Translations under genes and position numbers: made by a program
Part shown: positions 37,470 through 51,000 of the stretch, piece after piece
Layout of the letters: the number at the start of each line of letters is the position of its first letter
Position numbering within the stretch: position 1 is the stretch's first letter
The notes under the pieces: generated by a model
The model's input: only the letters and a program-made list of their open reading frames with translations
The model's database searches: none
What the model was told of the DNA's origin: nothing
Assembly: GCF_030253575.1 (NCBI RefSeq)
Contig: NC_080557.1
Location: 45,832,501 to 45,896,500, forward strand
DNA: 64,000 nucleotides
DNA from: Rhododendron vialii
Lineage: Eukaryota; Streptophyta; Magnoliopsida; Ericales; Ericaceae
Reading direction: 5' to 3'

Positions 37470-37713
37470 AACCCCAAGAAGTTGGCCTTGGTGGTCAAAA
37501 TCTGCGACTGAAGGATTGCTTCCTCCTAAAGTCTCGAGTTTGTAACCTCGTAGGTGCTATCAACTCTTCAGGGTCAGTCCATTCGGAGCTTTGCCTAGGC
37601 TTTAATTGGACGCCCTGATGGAGGACAGAGGGATTGGTTCCGTAGGATTAGTCGAGGTGAGGTGCGAGTAAGTTGGTACGGACACCTGAGTTATCCGCAA
37701 AAAAAAAAAAAAG
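37470..37713 (+). mobile_element. tRNA-derived SINE in the PHR1 leader intron
   Basis: Box A-like TTGGCCTTGGTGG and box B-like AGTCTCGAGTTTGTAAC lie at the start. The body has the typical plant SINE end (GGTACGGACACCTGAGTTAT) and finishes in a 14-base A run. A target duplication is not obvious. Confidence 0.7.
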
Positions 37714-38471
37714 TTCCAGTTTAGGCCACAGAATCATAGGAAACATCTGTTATTTGGGTATAGATGATCCGTGTTGAGTCTTGGTCCTTGTGTGCAAGAG
37801 TAGGCAATGGCCCAATATAAATGTCTGGTGGGTTGTTTGTTGCTTCATCATCTCTATATCAATCAGCAAAGCAATTGTAAGGCTGTATTTGGATTTTTGT
37901 TGGGGGTTTGCAAAGGGAAAAGAAACTCTGATGGATTGGACTTCGTTTTGTTCTCCTACGTGATGAAGTAGAATCCCTTTCCTTTTTTCCCCTTCACAAA
38001 TTCCACAAATACAAGATCCATACACAACCTCGACGTTGAAGGAATTTGCTTGTCACAACCTAAGGAGGAAAAATGCTTTTGGTAGGGAGTTTTTTTTTTT
38101 TTTTTTCCCCTTTTACAAAATCCTTGTGTAACTGCATAATGCCGTTTGACTCTTCTTTTTTAACATCTTTGGCCATTTACTTCTATGTAGGAAAAAATTA
38201 ATGTTAAGTCCTACACTACTGTTGGATTCATGTTCTCACAGTATGACTGTGTTTTGCGTTTGTGGTCTATGAACAAAAAAGTTATAAGTCAGGTCAAGTA
38301 GGTACCATGACCCTTCACCTATATTTGTTTTGATGGTCAATGTTATTTTTTGGTTTCTGTGGCACATTTGACCTTCCTTATGCTGCAGGTTTCAAGTATT
38401 GTAAAATGTGCTAGGCTTACTTCCAGTGATTGAATAGCGTTGCCAATTTGTAAAAAGCGTAAAGGTAGAAA

Positions 38472-40379
38472 ATGGAAGCACGTCCTGCATTTTTATCTAT
38501 TCAGAGATCAAGTGGAGGAGAACTCAGCAACCATGGAGCTTCGGGGGCTCTCTCATCATCCTTACCTGTTCTTCGCTCTGGTTTAGAAGAGAAATATCCT
38601 AAGTTGCCGGACTCTCAACAGGTTTCTGTGGAGAGGGAGCTTAATTCAACTTCTATTGCTCTTCATTCTTCTTTACCCTCCAACAGTGGCGTTGTTGGTC
38701 CTTTGTTTTCATCAACTTCAGGATTTTCCAGCGATCTCCAATTTTCTTCTTCTGCCCCTCCTGAAAAGCATTCCAGAAATTCTCCCTTTATTTCTCAGTT
38801 ATCAAATAGTGGGTCATCAATGACATTAACTCATTGTGATTCAAGAATGCTCCAATCTACAACATCGAGCGACAATGGTTCCTTTTGTCCTGATTCATTA
38901 CCGAGTATTGTCAATTATCCTGCTAATACTCCTGCCCGGAACGGTCAAATAGGAAGCAACAATGATGGTGGTTGTGACCCGGCAACTGAAGACATTAGTA
39001 GCCGAAAAGAATGGCAGGATTGGCTGCTAATCAATGATGATGATTCCTTTACATCTAGTTGGAATGATTTTTTTAGTGATAACAATGTGGAAGCTTCAGA
39101 GCCGAAGGTTAGAGTCTCCTTCTGATATATCATTTGTGTTACTCTTTTTTATAACTCATTTCCAAGTTACAGATAAAATGTGCACATTAACTTGCTTGAT
39201 TTTGTATTGTTTGTGTCCTTGTGTGTTAATACAGATGGAGTATCAGGTGGCAAAACCAACAAATGTTTCGGCACCACAGCCCCCCCTAGTACTCCATCAG
39301 ATTCCTGTTCCATCTGGAGAGTCTAGTGGTGTTGTTAACTCCCCATCCTCAGCAAATGGTGTGCCGACCAAACCACGGATGCGTTGGACACCAGAACTTC
39401 ATGAGGCATTTGTTGAAGCAGTCAATAAGCTTGGTGGCGGTGATAGTGCGTAGCTCTTTCTCAACTTATAGTACTTCCTAACCTCATTTTGCGTTTAAAA
39501 GTATGGGGCAACTTTTCTCTAATAACATGCTCATCTTGACCTACAGAAGCTACTCCTAAAGGTGTATTAAAGTTAATGAAAGTCGAAGGTTTGACAATCT
39601 ACCACGTGAAGAGCCACCTGCAGGTTTGTCTATTAGCCATTATTTTGGTGTGCGTTACTCGTGATTAGACTGTTATTTTGCGTCACTCAGTTGGAGAATG
39701 TCTTATTTGTTGAATTGCAGAAGTATAGAACAGCCAGATATAGACCAGAGTCATCAGACGGTAAATATAATAGTTTCCTCATGTTCTTTTCTGTATTATT
39801 GTATCAGCCTTTTGTGTTTGTGTTGCAGTTCCTTTTCTTAATAGGGTTCTGTACCATTGCAACTATTGATGTTTGTTGGATGCTTTGTTTGTTAAGCACT
39901 GGTACAGCATAGAATTCAGTGAATCAAATATCATGTCCAACCTTTTTTCTTTTTCTTTTTTTAAATTTTTTTCCAGCATTGACTTCCTAGAACACAAATA
40001 GCAGTAGGATACTGTGACATTGTGATAGAATTTGTTTCAGTTATCAATTGTCGCATGCTCAAGTCATGAAGGTTTTGAAAGAAATTCTTTGTGCTGTTTC
40101 TTTTTCTTATTGTTACGGAATAATAATCTTCCGAAACTATGATCTCCGGATGGGTCGCAACTTTTTTATGGAGGTTGTTGCGATCATGCGCAAGAATTGT
40201 ATTCAAGGACGGAACCAGGATTTTACCCTAGCAGTGGCGAAATGTATATTAAAAAAATCTAGTAGTGGCAAAACTATATAAGTTGAGCATAATTTTTTCT
40301 TACATATAATAATTGCATTTTCTAAAATTCTTGTTGTGGCAGTCGTTGCCACTAGACCCCCTGGTCCCATCCTTGATTG

Positions 40380-40440
<61 letters not shown>

Positions 40441-43238
40441 GCTGTGTGTCTATTTTGATAGGAAGCCATCATTGCCTATTTTATTGAGGGTTGCAAATGA
40501 AAATGTCTTTTTACAATGTGTAATAGTTGTTTAGCTCGCTTCTTGTTCTTCATTTCATTAGCTCAGATTGTTACATCCTGTAGTGATTATTCTCTCTGTT
40601 TTCCAATTTCATTTATATTTTTCTGTAAATTACTGCGATGTAGATATTTAATGTGTTTATTCTTACAGTTTCTTTAGTTGATGTCAATTTTATTGGACTT
40701 GCTTTGATGCTGATGCTTTTGTACTTGCTGGATAGGCAGGCAAAATGTGTTCATATAGCAGGCCATTCTGGCTAACTCCTGTCCACCTTGGTTCTGTTTT
40801 TTTTTTTCCGGCTCAAATTCATTTCCTAGGTTTATGTTTTGTTTTGGCAGAACTTTACAAATTTGGTGTATTCTTGTTTTTAATCTTTTATGAACAGATG
40901 GTTATCCTCTTGATTTGCAGGATCCTTGGAGAAGAAGTTGACTCCCATTGAGGAATTGGCATCTCTGGACTTGAAAACGTGAGTTACTTGATTTTGGGGG
41001 ATTTTGTACATTTATCAATCGCACAAAACTGTTTTTCTTCTTTTCACGGAAGGACTATGGGAATTCCCTTAATATATCTGACTCATCTGCAGGACTTGGT
41101 AGTTGTAATTCACTTGTGTTTTCACAGTGTATTCGCCGAACATAGTTCACCTGTTGTTGCCCCTATAATTTTGTTAACTCAAACTTTCTCTTATAACAAC
41201 AGTGAAGGTCAATTTCTAATGTGAACATTTAGTTGTTAAAGTCAATAATATTGAAGGTTAGAGGTGATACGTTAATTTCTAAAGTTCAGAAAATGTATGT
41301 TCTTTATGACCTTATCAGCAAGGTTTTCTCTTGTCTTGTTTAATCATACGTCAGCATCTTTAAAAGCTCTGGTTTAATTTCCGCATATGTAATTCTATGG
41401 TTTTGCAGAATTTGAGACCCTTTTACAAGTTTTTGCCAATCCAACCGGCACCACTAAGCCCAAGTGTGTTTGAAAATGTCTTCTTAGTATGTGTTAGATA
41501 TTTGTCTCTTCCTTCCTGGTTGGATGTTTGAGTATAAATCAAGTTCACATTAGCAGTCAAATGGCACATTGGGGACTTGCACCGTGAACTTTTAAATAGT
41601 CTAAAGAATGATCAGAGTTTGGGAATATGGAAATTTTTGCAAGCATGAATTTGTTTCAATTGGCACATTTCTTATCTTTGTGTTGGGTAACTCCTATATG
41701 GATCACTAGATTGAACTTATAGCTTCTATGTGAACAGGGGTATTGAGCTCACTGAAGCATTACGATTGCAGATGGACGTCCAGAAGCGCCTGCATGAACA
41801 GTTAGAGGTAAAAAAAAAAATATTTACCCAGATATGGGGTTTATTTCATTATATCAGTCATGGTTTACTGAAATGAAAGTCGTGAATTGTTTTATTGGTC
41901 CTGGTTCTTCCACTGTAAGGGAATATTTTTGGGAAGGGATAAGTTATTTTATGCTTGTCTTGAAAACAGTTGTAAGGACTTGTTCTGCCAACTTTAATAA
42001 CTCGCTAACAGTCAAACCACTTGCAGAAGTGGGTAGATAACTCTTTTGAGATCAGTTCTTCAACTTTTTCCTTATATTTTCTTTGTCTACCCTCTCTGTT
42101 TCTTTGTTGACAACAAATTGGAAACAAAATTACCCAATCTTGAGCCTTATTCGGTATCCAAATTTTTGTTGTTATTTTCCCTTTATTGGCTAAGGTTTTC
42201 GGAGGTTGTCAGATGTTATACAATGCTAAAAGATTGTCACATTCTTTGCCCTTCTTTTCTCTCGACTTTGTAGAAAAGTATCCAATTTTACTTTTATTAA
42301 ATATTACTTTCCTGTGGGTATGATCGACTGGGAGACTGTCTAGGTTTAGAAACAATGTGATAGTAAGTGATCAACTGGTTTGCATAGGTGTGGAATTCGT
42401 GCATTTCAAAGATGCTGACTAGGAAAGAAGTTGAATGAGAAAACTCCCCATTATTGTCCTATGGTCTACCTCAACTATATTCTATGTCACAGAGACAGCA
42501 TGGAGATGTTTGGATAGTTTGTGTTAGAGGCTAGGATTCTATTGACGATATAAAGAATCTCATACTTCCACCTTTTACTCATCAAAAACTTCAAAAGGAT
42601 CTCAAATTTCCCCCTTGGGTGCAACAGATTGCAATAAACTTAATAGTGCTCAAATGTGCGTTTTGTTGAGTACTTAGTCATTAGATATTACGAAGGATGG
42701 GCTTGCTTTTCTTTGAAGATGCTACTGAATTGCTAGTTCAAGATCAAGTGCCCATTGTACTATTATAAACTGATTTCTGCGTAATGCTGCTTGCTACCAT
42801 GATAGTGGTCAATTAGCAGCTCTTTTCGCCATAGCCATCTACTATTGATGGACATCAATCCTCTTTATGCAGATTCAACGGAATCTACAGCTGCAAATAG
42901 AAGAGCAAGGGAAGTACCTCCAGATGATGTTTGAGAAACAATACAAATCGGTTGATGTACTTAAGAAGACCTCATCCGTAGAAAGCCCTTCTGGTGAGAC
43001 GAAGGATGTGACCCCGAATTCCCCTGCAAAAAATGAGTCAGGAATCTCAAAGTTGGACCATGAAGAAAGTGAAGATGCCGGAGTTGATGCCACCGTCACC
43101 ATTGCACCCGTGCAAGTTTCCAGGAATTCGGGTGAGAAACAAAAGCTGTCAGAAAGTGAAGTTTCTGAGGATGTTGAGGCACATGAACTTGTGGGGTCTA
43201 GTTCCCAGCCCGCAAAGCGTGCGAAATCAGGTGAATAG
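38472..43238 (+). CDS. PHR1: PHR1-type MYB-CC phosphate-starvation regulator
   Basis: Coding exons are 38472-39107, 39235-39445, 39547-39623, 39721-39760, 40921-40978, 41738-41807 and 42873-43238, giving about 485 residues. The start [15 protein letters not shown] matches the PHR1 N-terminus. A Ser-rich region follows with an acidic patch ([19 protein letters not shown]). The single MYB repeat begins [20 protein letters not shown] at about residue 259 and continues through [20 protein letters not shown] to [13 protein letters not shown]. The coiled coil is [19 protein letters not shown] joined to [20 protein letters not shown]. The C-terminus carries a basic [12 protein letters not shown]1 binds P1BS sites (GNATATNC) and switches on Pi-starvation genes; nuclear SPX proteins bind its coiled coil when inositol pyrophosphates are high. 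The leader appears spliced, with an intron from 36987 to about 38388 that carries a SINE. Length is above Arabidopsis PHR1 because of the N-terminal Ser-rich part. Confidence 0.95.
40204..40375. mobile_element. hAT-type MITE in a PHR1 intron
   Basis: Ends CAAGGACGGAACCAGG and CCTGGTCCCATCCTTG are inverted. An exact 8-bp duplication, ATTGTATT, flanks it (40196-40203 and 40376-40383). Length is 172 bp, with no coding. Confidence 0.85.
40384..40438 (+). repeat. (CT)n microsatellite in a PHR1 intron
   Basis: About 27 CT units start immediately after the right target duplication of the hAT MITE. Confidence 0.95.
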
Positions 43239-44943
43239 GCAGCATCACATGCCAAATTGTTTGACCACCAATAGGAGAGTAATGATAGGTTGGATATTTT
43301 GTGTTGGAGTTGGGATAAAATTTTAGCCAAACGGTGTAAGGAGCTTTGGAACTCTAACCTTCAGATTTGCTCTTTCCTTTTATTCAAATTCTCCTTGTGA
43401 CAAGTTCAATCTGTTCTACTTTTATTTAAGTGAGGGTGAATTTTTCAAATTTCAGGGAGAGAGTGATGCCAACAAGTCAGCATACGTGTTCAGTTGTGTG
43501 TATGAGCCCTTGTAAATTTTACAGGTATCGGTTGTTTTTTTCAGTGCAGTTATCCTGAACAGAACCGAAGGAAGAAGTTGGTTGGCACTTAAGAACCATC
43601 AAGTGGAGGAGATTGGGATAGGATTCAGAGAGAAATTTGGAACAAGATTGTTTCAAAAACTGCGTAAGCCCTTGACAATACGGGTAGGTGTCCGAGACTA
43701 CAGTAGAGATTTGGGTATCATCAACTGCTTGTCCGGACTGCTATCTGAAAGTTGGAAAGTCGTCGTTGTTGGGGGAGGTGTTCGTTTGGTGATGTGAATG
43801 TTTTTGAACTCTTATTTTCCCTTTATTCTGTTGTTAGGAATGATATTTTTGTATGGGAATTTTGGAAACTTCTTCCATGGTACGTAGGTAGTTGGCTGTG
43901 AAGGATTCTGTGACTGGAAAGTGCAAGCCACGCAATGTAGGCCTGCTGTTGTATTCTAGCATTTGGAGGTGTACTTGCTGAGATTTTTGTTTATAGTAGT
44001 TCTAATTTCTCCTGAAATAATTGATCAAAATTGGGAAGATTTGTCATGATGCTGGTGATTGGTATATGGAAAAGCGAAAAGTCTACGACTGCCCCTCACT
44101 TTTATCGCTCCTCCCACCGTACTCAATCTTACCGTCCAAATACTTTTGGACAGTCTGGATTTTTAAAAAGTTTTGGAAAGAGTTTAACTTTTCTCCGGAA
44201 GAGATTGTTTAAAATTCGGACCATTGATTGCTTAGGCGGACGGTGAGAGTGTAAGCAATGAAATTGTTCGCGCAGTGAGCGTAGCACCGCTGATGGAAAA
44301 GTGACTATTTCTGCGTATACTTTGGTTTTGAAGTACAGCAAATATTCTACAAATAAACAAAGTTAGCACATTTCTCTTTAGTTCATCATATCTTTCTCAG
44401 CGGAGTCCACATGTTTTTATGGAGTGTGTGGGTCCGTATAGCATTACATAACTAAGGATTCAAATCCTTCTTGTATGATTTTTGATAACCGGATGTCTGG
44501 TAATTTGGGCGTACCTCAACTTATTCTACTCTCAATTGTATGGCATGATAAAGTATTTCAAATTGCATGAATTTCGCGTCATGATCGTGTGACTAAAAGA
44601 GTATCGAAACAAATACACTACGAGAGAGAAAGAGGGTTACGTATGCCCCGACACGGTGGCGATCGTATTTGGCGGTTGGAAGTAGTGGGGTATATTGGCT
44701 GGCTGCCCGCAAGGTGTGTTAGTAAAGGGTTAACCCGACCGTAGGGGTCAGAGAGGCCTTAGACACCTTTGGGTCTAAGTTACGTACAAATTACCTTTAG
44801 TTTCAAAGGACATCTGCCCATAACAGATAGAGTGGCATAAGCAAGCAAACTATACCTCCTTTCACCTACTACCACTGCTACTAACTTCTCTTCCAATCAA
44901 ACCCACGACCCTTCAACTATCAGTTGGTGCAAGATCACCATAT

Positions 44944-44946
<3 letters not shown>
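43239..44946. other. PHR1 3' UTR and spacer, CESA4 promoter region
   Basis: The first few hundred bases are probable PHR1 3' UTR. Open frames near 43582-43797 and 44021-44246 have no recognisable content. I could not identify a certain promoter element for the CESA4 gene that follows. Confidence 0.4.

Positions 44947-45000
<54 letters not shown>
44947..45000 (+). repeat. (CT)n microsatellite in the CESA4 leader
   Basis: About 27 CT units end 99 bases before the CESA4 start codon, so they probably lie in the 5' UTR. CT/GA tracts in leaders are known targets of BPC-type GAGA-binding factors; that role here is inference. Confidence 0.9.
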
Positions 45001-45002
<2 letters not shown>

Positions 45003-45099
45003 AAAACCCTCTTACCTTTCTCCATCCCACCTGATCAGTCCCCTCTCTTTGCCCAACTTCCTCTTCATTCCTTACCGCTTGTATTTTCGCTTGCCAGCC

Positions 45100-48000
45100 A
45101 TGGCTTCAAATCCCATGGCGGGCTTGGTTGCAGGTTCTCATGGCCGTAATGAACTCCACGTTATGCATGGCGCAGACGAGGTAACATGAATATACAAATT
45201 ATGGATTTACCTTCTCACCAGTCTGGCCTGGTTTAGACTGCAGAGAAACAATCAGTGTTATTCCCGAGAATCTTTTAACAAATCTGGACCATTAATAACG
45301 AATCCCAGTGGTCAAGATGTAATTGCTTCTTGTGGTCCAACCTTGGACCGCAAAGTCGCAAACACATTTTCTTCTTATCATTAACGCAATCATTTAAGAT
45401 GTTGATGCAATGTTTTTTTTTTTTTTTTTATAACTCGTGTATGGGCCAGCTAGCTTACATGCACCTTGACCAATCTTGCATCGCATGTTTGTATTGAAAC
45501 GTGTCTGTTATATTTTGCAGCCTCGTTCCCCGACGTTACACCAGTCTGTGACAAAGATATGCCGAGTGTGCGGGGATGAGATCGGATTTAAGGAAAACGG
45601 GGAATTGTTTGCGGCGTGTCACGAGTGCGGGTTTCCGGTGTGCCGGCCTTGCTACGAGTATGAAAGAAGTGAAGGCAACCAGTGCTGTCCTCAGTGCAAC
45701 ACTCGCTATAAGCGTCACAAAGGTTCTCAGTTCTCACTCTTTATCTCTGCCTATAGATTATTATTTTTATTATTTTTATAACTAAGATTACCGGGCCAGT
45801 TTACACGCACCATTACTAATCTTCGGATGAGACTAGCATAGCAATCCATAGCCACGGCCCCCGCTTAAATCATGGTTTGTTTCTAAGGGGAATCGAATTC
45901 TGCCATATTGCAGGCGCAAGTTCACCCTTGCCTACAAATAAGCTTTTCTACTCATTTAGTGTCGATGTTCGACAAGATATCTTGAGATTTGGCATGGGTT
46001 AAGGCCACGAAGGACCCGAGGCTCTAGCTCAAGCAATCATGGAGAGAGGGGCCTTAAATAGTGCCCATCAAAGAGGTCCTAGGTTCGAATTGATGGAGTA
46101 AAATTAGCATGTTTTGTAACTCACTGCCACTAATGCTATCAGCTTGTTTGGATCTCTTTAAAACACAAAGGAGATGTGGGAGTTCACATGAAATTTTTTT
46201 GGGTGTAGTGGCAGATTCGCATGGGAAAATTGGAGGAGTTATCATCAATAGTTTGGTACCTTGTCAACTATAGTTTGTGTTTGATTGTTTTTTCTAGTAT
46301 TTCTTTTCTCTTGTAGGAGTAATATTTATTATTATTATTATTGAAATATTACTTTCTTTGCTGTTAAAAAAAATAGTAACAAAAAAATAACGCTATCCGC
46401 AAACTTTTGGACCCCATTTTTTCACTAAAAAGTTCGGGCCTGAAATTTAAAGTTGGAGCCTGAAATTTGTGGCCTTTTATGCTTGGTTTAGATTAGGATG
46501 GACTAGGCTAAGAAAGGGCGGGAATTCTCGGGCGAAAACTGATATTTTAACAAACTCAGGGGTCTCAAGTGAAAGTGGCAGAAAGAAAAATGTACTCCCT
46601 AATATAAATAGGGCGTAGCCATTCGCAACTCTTTATTTTCTCTCATAGCCCACTATATTTCGGGGTAAATGATTGTTGAAAATCATAAATAGCATTTTGA
46701 TAAATTGCTGTTGAAAACAAGATTATATTTCGGTAACTACATGTCGAAAATATGTTCAACTTTCGGTAAACAAATGCCGAACATGCATTTTCGTTGAAAA
46801 AAATATTATATTTCGGTAATTAGATGCTGAAAATATATCTCAATTTCGGTAACTAACTATCGAGTATAATTGAAATTTTTAACGGATTATGGGAGAAAAT
46901 AGAAGGCTGCGAAATAAGCTCCTCAAACGGTCAAAACCCATAAAAAAAAAAACCCTAGTTTCCTCTCTCCATCAAATTCAATCCTAGCATTGGTCGCTAT
47001 TACTCCTCCTCCTCCTAAATTCCTTATTTCCCTCGATTACAAGTGCCATTATACGCACCCAGAGAGAGCTATATATGCAGGTAATATATACTACATGTAC
47101 TGCACAAATACGACAGTTTATTCGTAATCGATGGTCGATTAAAAGTTTTAGAGTAGCCTCCTATTTGTAAGTTTAGTGAATTTAGTCTTTATCTTGATAT
47201 CAGGGTTTGATTTACTTCCTCCGTCCCGAATTTTTAGTCTCAGTTGTGACACTCGTTGTTGTTCTCAAAATATTGTCCGTGTTCGAAAGTGATGGGCAAA
47301 AATTGATGAGTTTACTCATTGACCCTTCCTTTTTGAAATTAAAGATGATATAGGACCATGCAATGATGATGTTTTGAAGGGTAGAAAGAGAATAAAAGTA
47401 TGACAAGTGATGGTGTTTCCTAAAATGGGGACCCCATTGCCGAGCATGGACGGTCCGTATTGGCCCAACACGCATGTCGTCCCTTAGGAACCAATAAATT
47501 AGGACATAGAGTATTTTTTTTTCCTTAGGCATCTCTGAGAGTGCGTTCTTTGATAATAGGAATACAAATTTATATTAAAAGGATTAATCACACACTTTGG
47601 CATTTGTATACAGTATGAATAAACGGTTTTGTTCTTATTTGTTGTCTCTATTGGAAAATAGGCTCAGGGCATTTTAAGTCCTTATCCCTTTTTCTTTCTT
47701 TTTCACTTAAACTCAAAATATGTGCGTAAAATTCCATCAAACCCCGCTCTGCTATTGCATAGATTTGAGTTTGTCATTCGAGTGCTTTAGATTAGAGTGT
47801 TTTATAACAAATGAAGCTTTTACTGAAATTCTTACTCTATTTTGTTTACTTTTAGTGAAAATATTGGTGAAGGCAGGAGATTTTCTTATTTATTTGGTAC
47901 TACTATGAATGGCCAAAGTTTCTTTTGCATTTGAGAGGCTCGAATGACCAAACTAGTATAAAGTCGGCTTCTTTGTGCAGGTTGTCCAAGAGTTGCAGGT

Positions 48001-51000
48001 GACGATGAAGAAAACTTTGATGCTGACGATTTCGATGATGAATTCCAAATTAAGATTCCACAACATAGCCCAGATCGAGATCATGTTGCTACTCACTCGG
48101 TAATTTAATTTAGTAATAGCCACCCATGGCATTGTTAACTTCCTATTTGACATGCTAGAAGCAAGTATATTATGGAGATCTTTTTTGCGGGAGTAAGAAA
48201 AACCAATCCAAGGAAGTGATTTATGCAGGAAAATGGGGACTATAATCTGCAGAAATGGAATAACAACGGCCCAGCTTTCTCTTCTATTGCAGGAAGTGGT
48301 AATAAGCACGATTCCTTCTCCTTTTGGTGAATTTCCACCAATGATACCATGGACTGAATTTAATTTGTTTGTGGGTTTATGGGGTGTGTATAGTTGTTGG
48401 GAAGGATTTTGAAGGTGAGAAGGAGACTTACTCCAATGCTGAATGGAAAGAGAGAGTGGAGAAATGGAAAACTAGGCAAGAGAAAAGAGGTCTGGTGACC
48501 AAAGATGATGGAGGAAATGATCAAGGGGATGACGATGACTACCTGTATGATTTTCTTTACTATTGTTTATACATCAAATTGTTTGTAGTTCATGATTACT
48601 GGTTTTCATTAATGGCAATGATACGTGGACAACAAAAATTTGTACGTCGATGTCATATTGAAACATAGTAAAGTAGCATTTTGTTGTCCTTCCATTTAAA
48701 CCAAAATGCATCTTGACTTATATTTAACATCATTGCCACATTAGTGTGGATGTAGTTTTATGGAAAATCTGTTTTTAAACCATTGTACTTTCTACGTATA
48801 TGAAATGCTATACTAGCAGGATTGCTGTGCAGAAATTTAAACAAAATGATGTGGGTTTTTTGTGTGCTATACAAGTCATACATAGATTGAATTTGGTTAA
48901 TGGATAGAAGCTTTTGGACCAGTTTCCATGGGTTGATGTTGTGAATATAGAACAGCTCTTTCTTTTCTATTTAGGCTACATACAATTATTTAACCACAAA
49001 AAAGTATCTAGAAAACAAATGTAGAGTGTAGAATCAAGTTTGATTTAATGTGCTTATACTTAAAACTAAGAAAATTTACATATTTAACTTTTTGAATCAT
49101 TTTCTGTGATTCAGTTCTGGACTTCTTTTTCTCTTGATTTAGTAATGGACTTGACTGAATACTATAATATGTTTTCAATTCAGTTTGGCTGAAGCCCGGC
49201 AACCGCTCTGGCGAAAAGTCCCACTCCCATCAAGCCTAATCAGCCCTTACCGTATAGTCATTGTTCTTCGCCTCATCATTCTTGCCTTCTTCTTTCGCTT
49301 CAGAATTCTAACTCCAGCATACGACGCCTATCCACTTTGGGCCATCTCTGTAATATGTGAAATATGGTTCGGCTTTTCCTGGATTCTAGACCAGTTCCCC
49401 AAATGGAACCCAATACGTCGAGAAACCTACCTTGACCGCTTGTCCATCCGCTTCGAGCGTGAGGGTGAGCCAAACCGGTTGGCCCCAGTCGATGTATTTG
49501 TGAGTACTGTGGACCCGCTTAAGGAACCTCCAATTATAACGGCAAACACGGTTCTGTCAATTTTGGCGGTGGATTATCCAGTGGAGAAAGTGAGTTGTTA
49601 TGTGTCGGATGATGGAGCGTCAATGCTGCTTTTTGACACATTGGCGGAAACTAGTGAGTTTGCAAGGAGATGGGTCCCATTTTGCAAGAAGTATAGCATA
49701 GAGCCAAGGACACCAGAGTTTTACTTTTCGGAGAAGATTGATTACTTGAAGGACAAGGTGCAGCCTACCTTTGTGAAGGATCGGAGAGCCATGAAAGTAA
49801 GTTTGCTTTGTTGGTTGTGACCTTGGCGCAGGTGGTTGTAATCTTGTAATTAACATATGAGTTTTGCTACGGGTTTTATATCTTGTGCACGGATTGAGAC
49901 ATGATCCTTACGTACAAGGGGTAGATCCACAATCACACTCCATCCAAGGGAACCCTTGTAAGAGTTCATTGTCCATCTTTCTGCGCAAAGTATGTGTACA
50001 TTTGGATGTTTAAAAAATCTATTTTGACTTCCTAAGATATAAAAGAAGGAAAGATAAATAAAACTTTCAGCTATGTATTTGGTGATTTATTTATGGAAAC
50101 AAGACAAAAAGTAGACATTTCTTAAATATTTCATTTTCCCTAATTTTCTTAGTCCAACGAAACGAAATAAAGGAATTTAGCATCTCCACTTTAGTTTTTT
50201 TCTGTATTTAATTTCTTTTCATTTCCCTCGTACAAGATCCCAATATGGCAGAAAGCTATATAAAGGGTGGTTCGGATTGTTTGGTTTGTGTTGTGTTGTA
50301 GAGAGAGTATGAGGAGTTCAAAGTGAGGATCAATGCATTAGTTGCAAAGGCTCAGAAAAAGCCAGAAGAAGGATGGGTCATGCAAGATGGGACCCCATGG
50401 CCGGGAAACAACACGCGGGATCACCCTGGCATGATTCAGGTTACTATCATCTGTTTCCTTTTTATTTTCGAAAGAAAAACAAATGTGTTCTTTGATCCTC
50501 CTCCTGGAAAATGAAATTGGAGATGGGATTGCTGCTTTTTTCTATAGGTTTATCTGGGAAGTGAGGGAGCACTCGATGTGGAAGGGAAAGAGTTGCCAAA
50601 GCTTGTGTATGTTTCTCGTGAGAAGCGGCCTGGCTATCAGCACCACAAGAAAGCTGGTGCAATGAATGCTATGGTGAGTTCCCTTTCGAAAGTATGATCC
50701 TTGATTTCGTGGTCTGGCTCCTCCCTATCACCAAAGTATTGTATTAAATGCAGAAGAATTAAGCGATGTCATATCATATGACATAGCCAGATTCTTTAAA
50801 TTGCTTTGTGAGAGCGCCACGATTGGGTAACCTTGATGGTTTGGCAATGTTTTGTGATGATCACTGCAGGTTCGTGTGTCAGCAGTTCTTACCAATGCAC
50901 CCTTCATGTTGAACTTGGATTGTGATCACTACATCAACAACAGCAAGGCTGTTAGGGAAGCCATGTGCTTTCTAATGGATCCCCAGCTTGGAAAGAAGCT

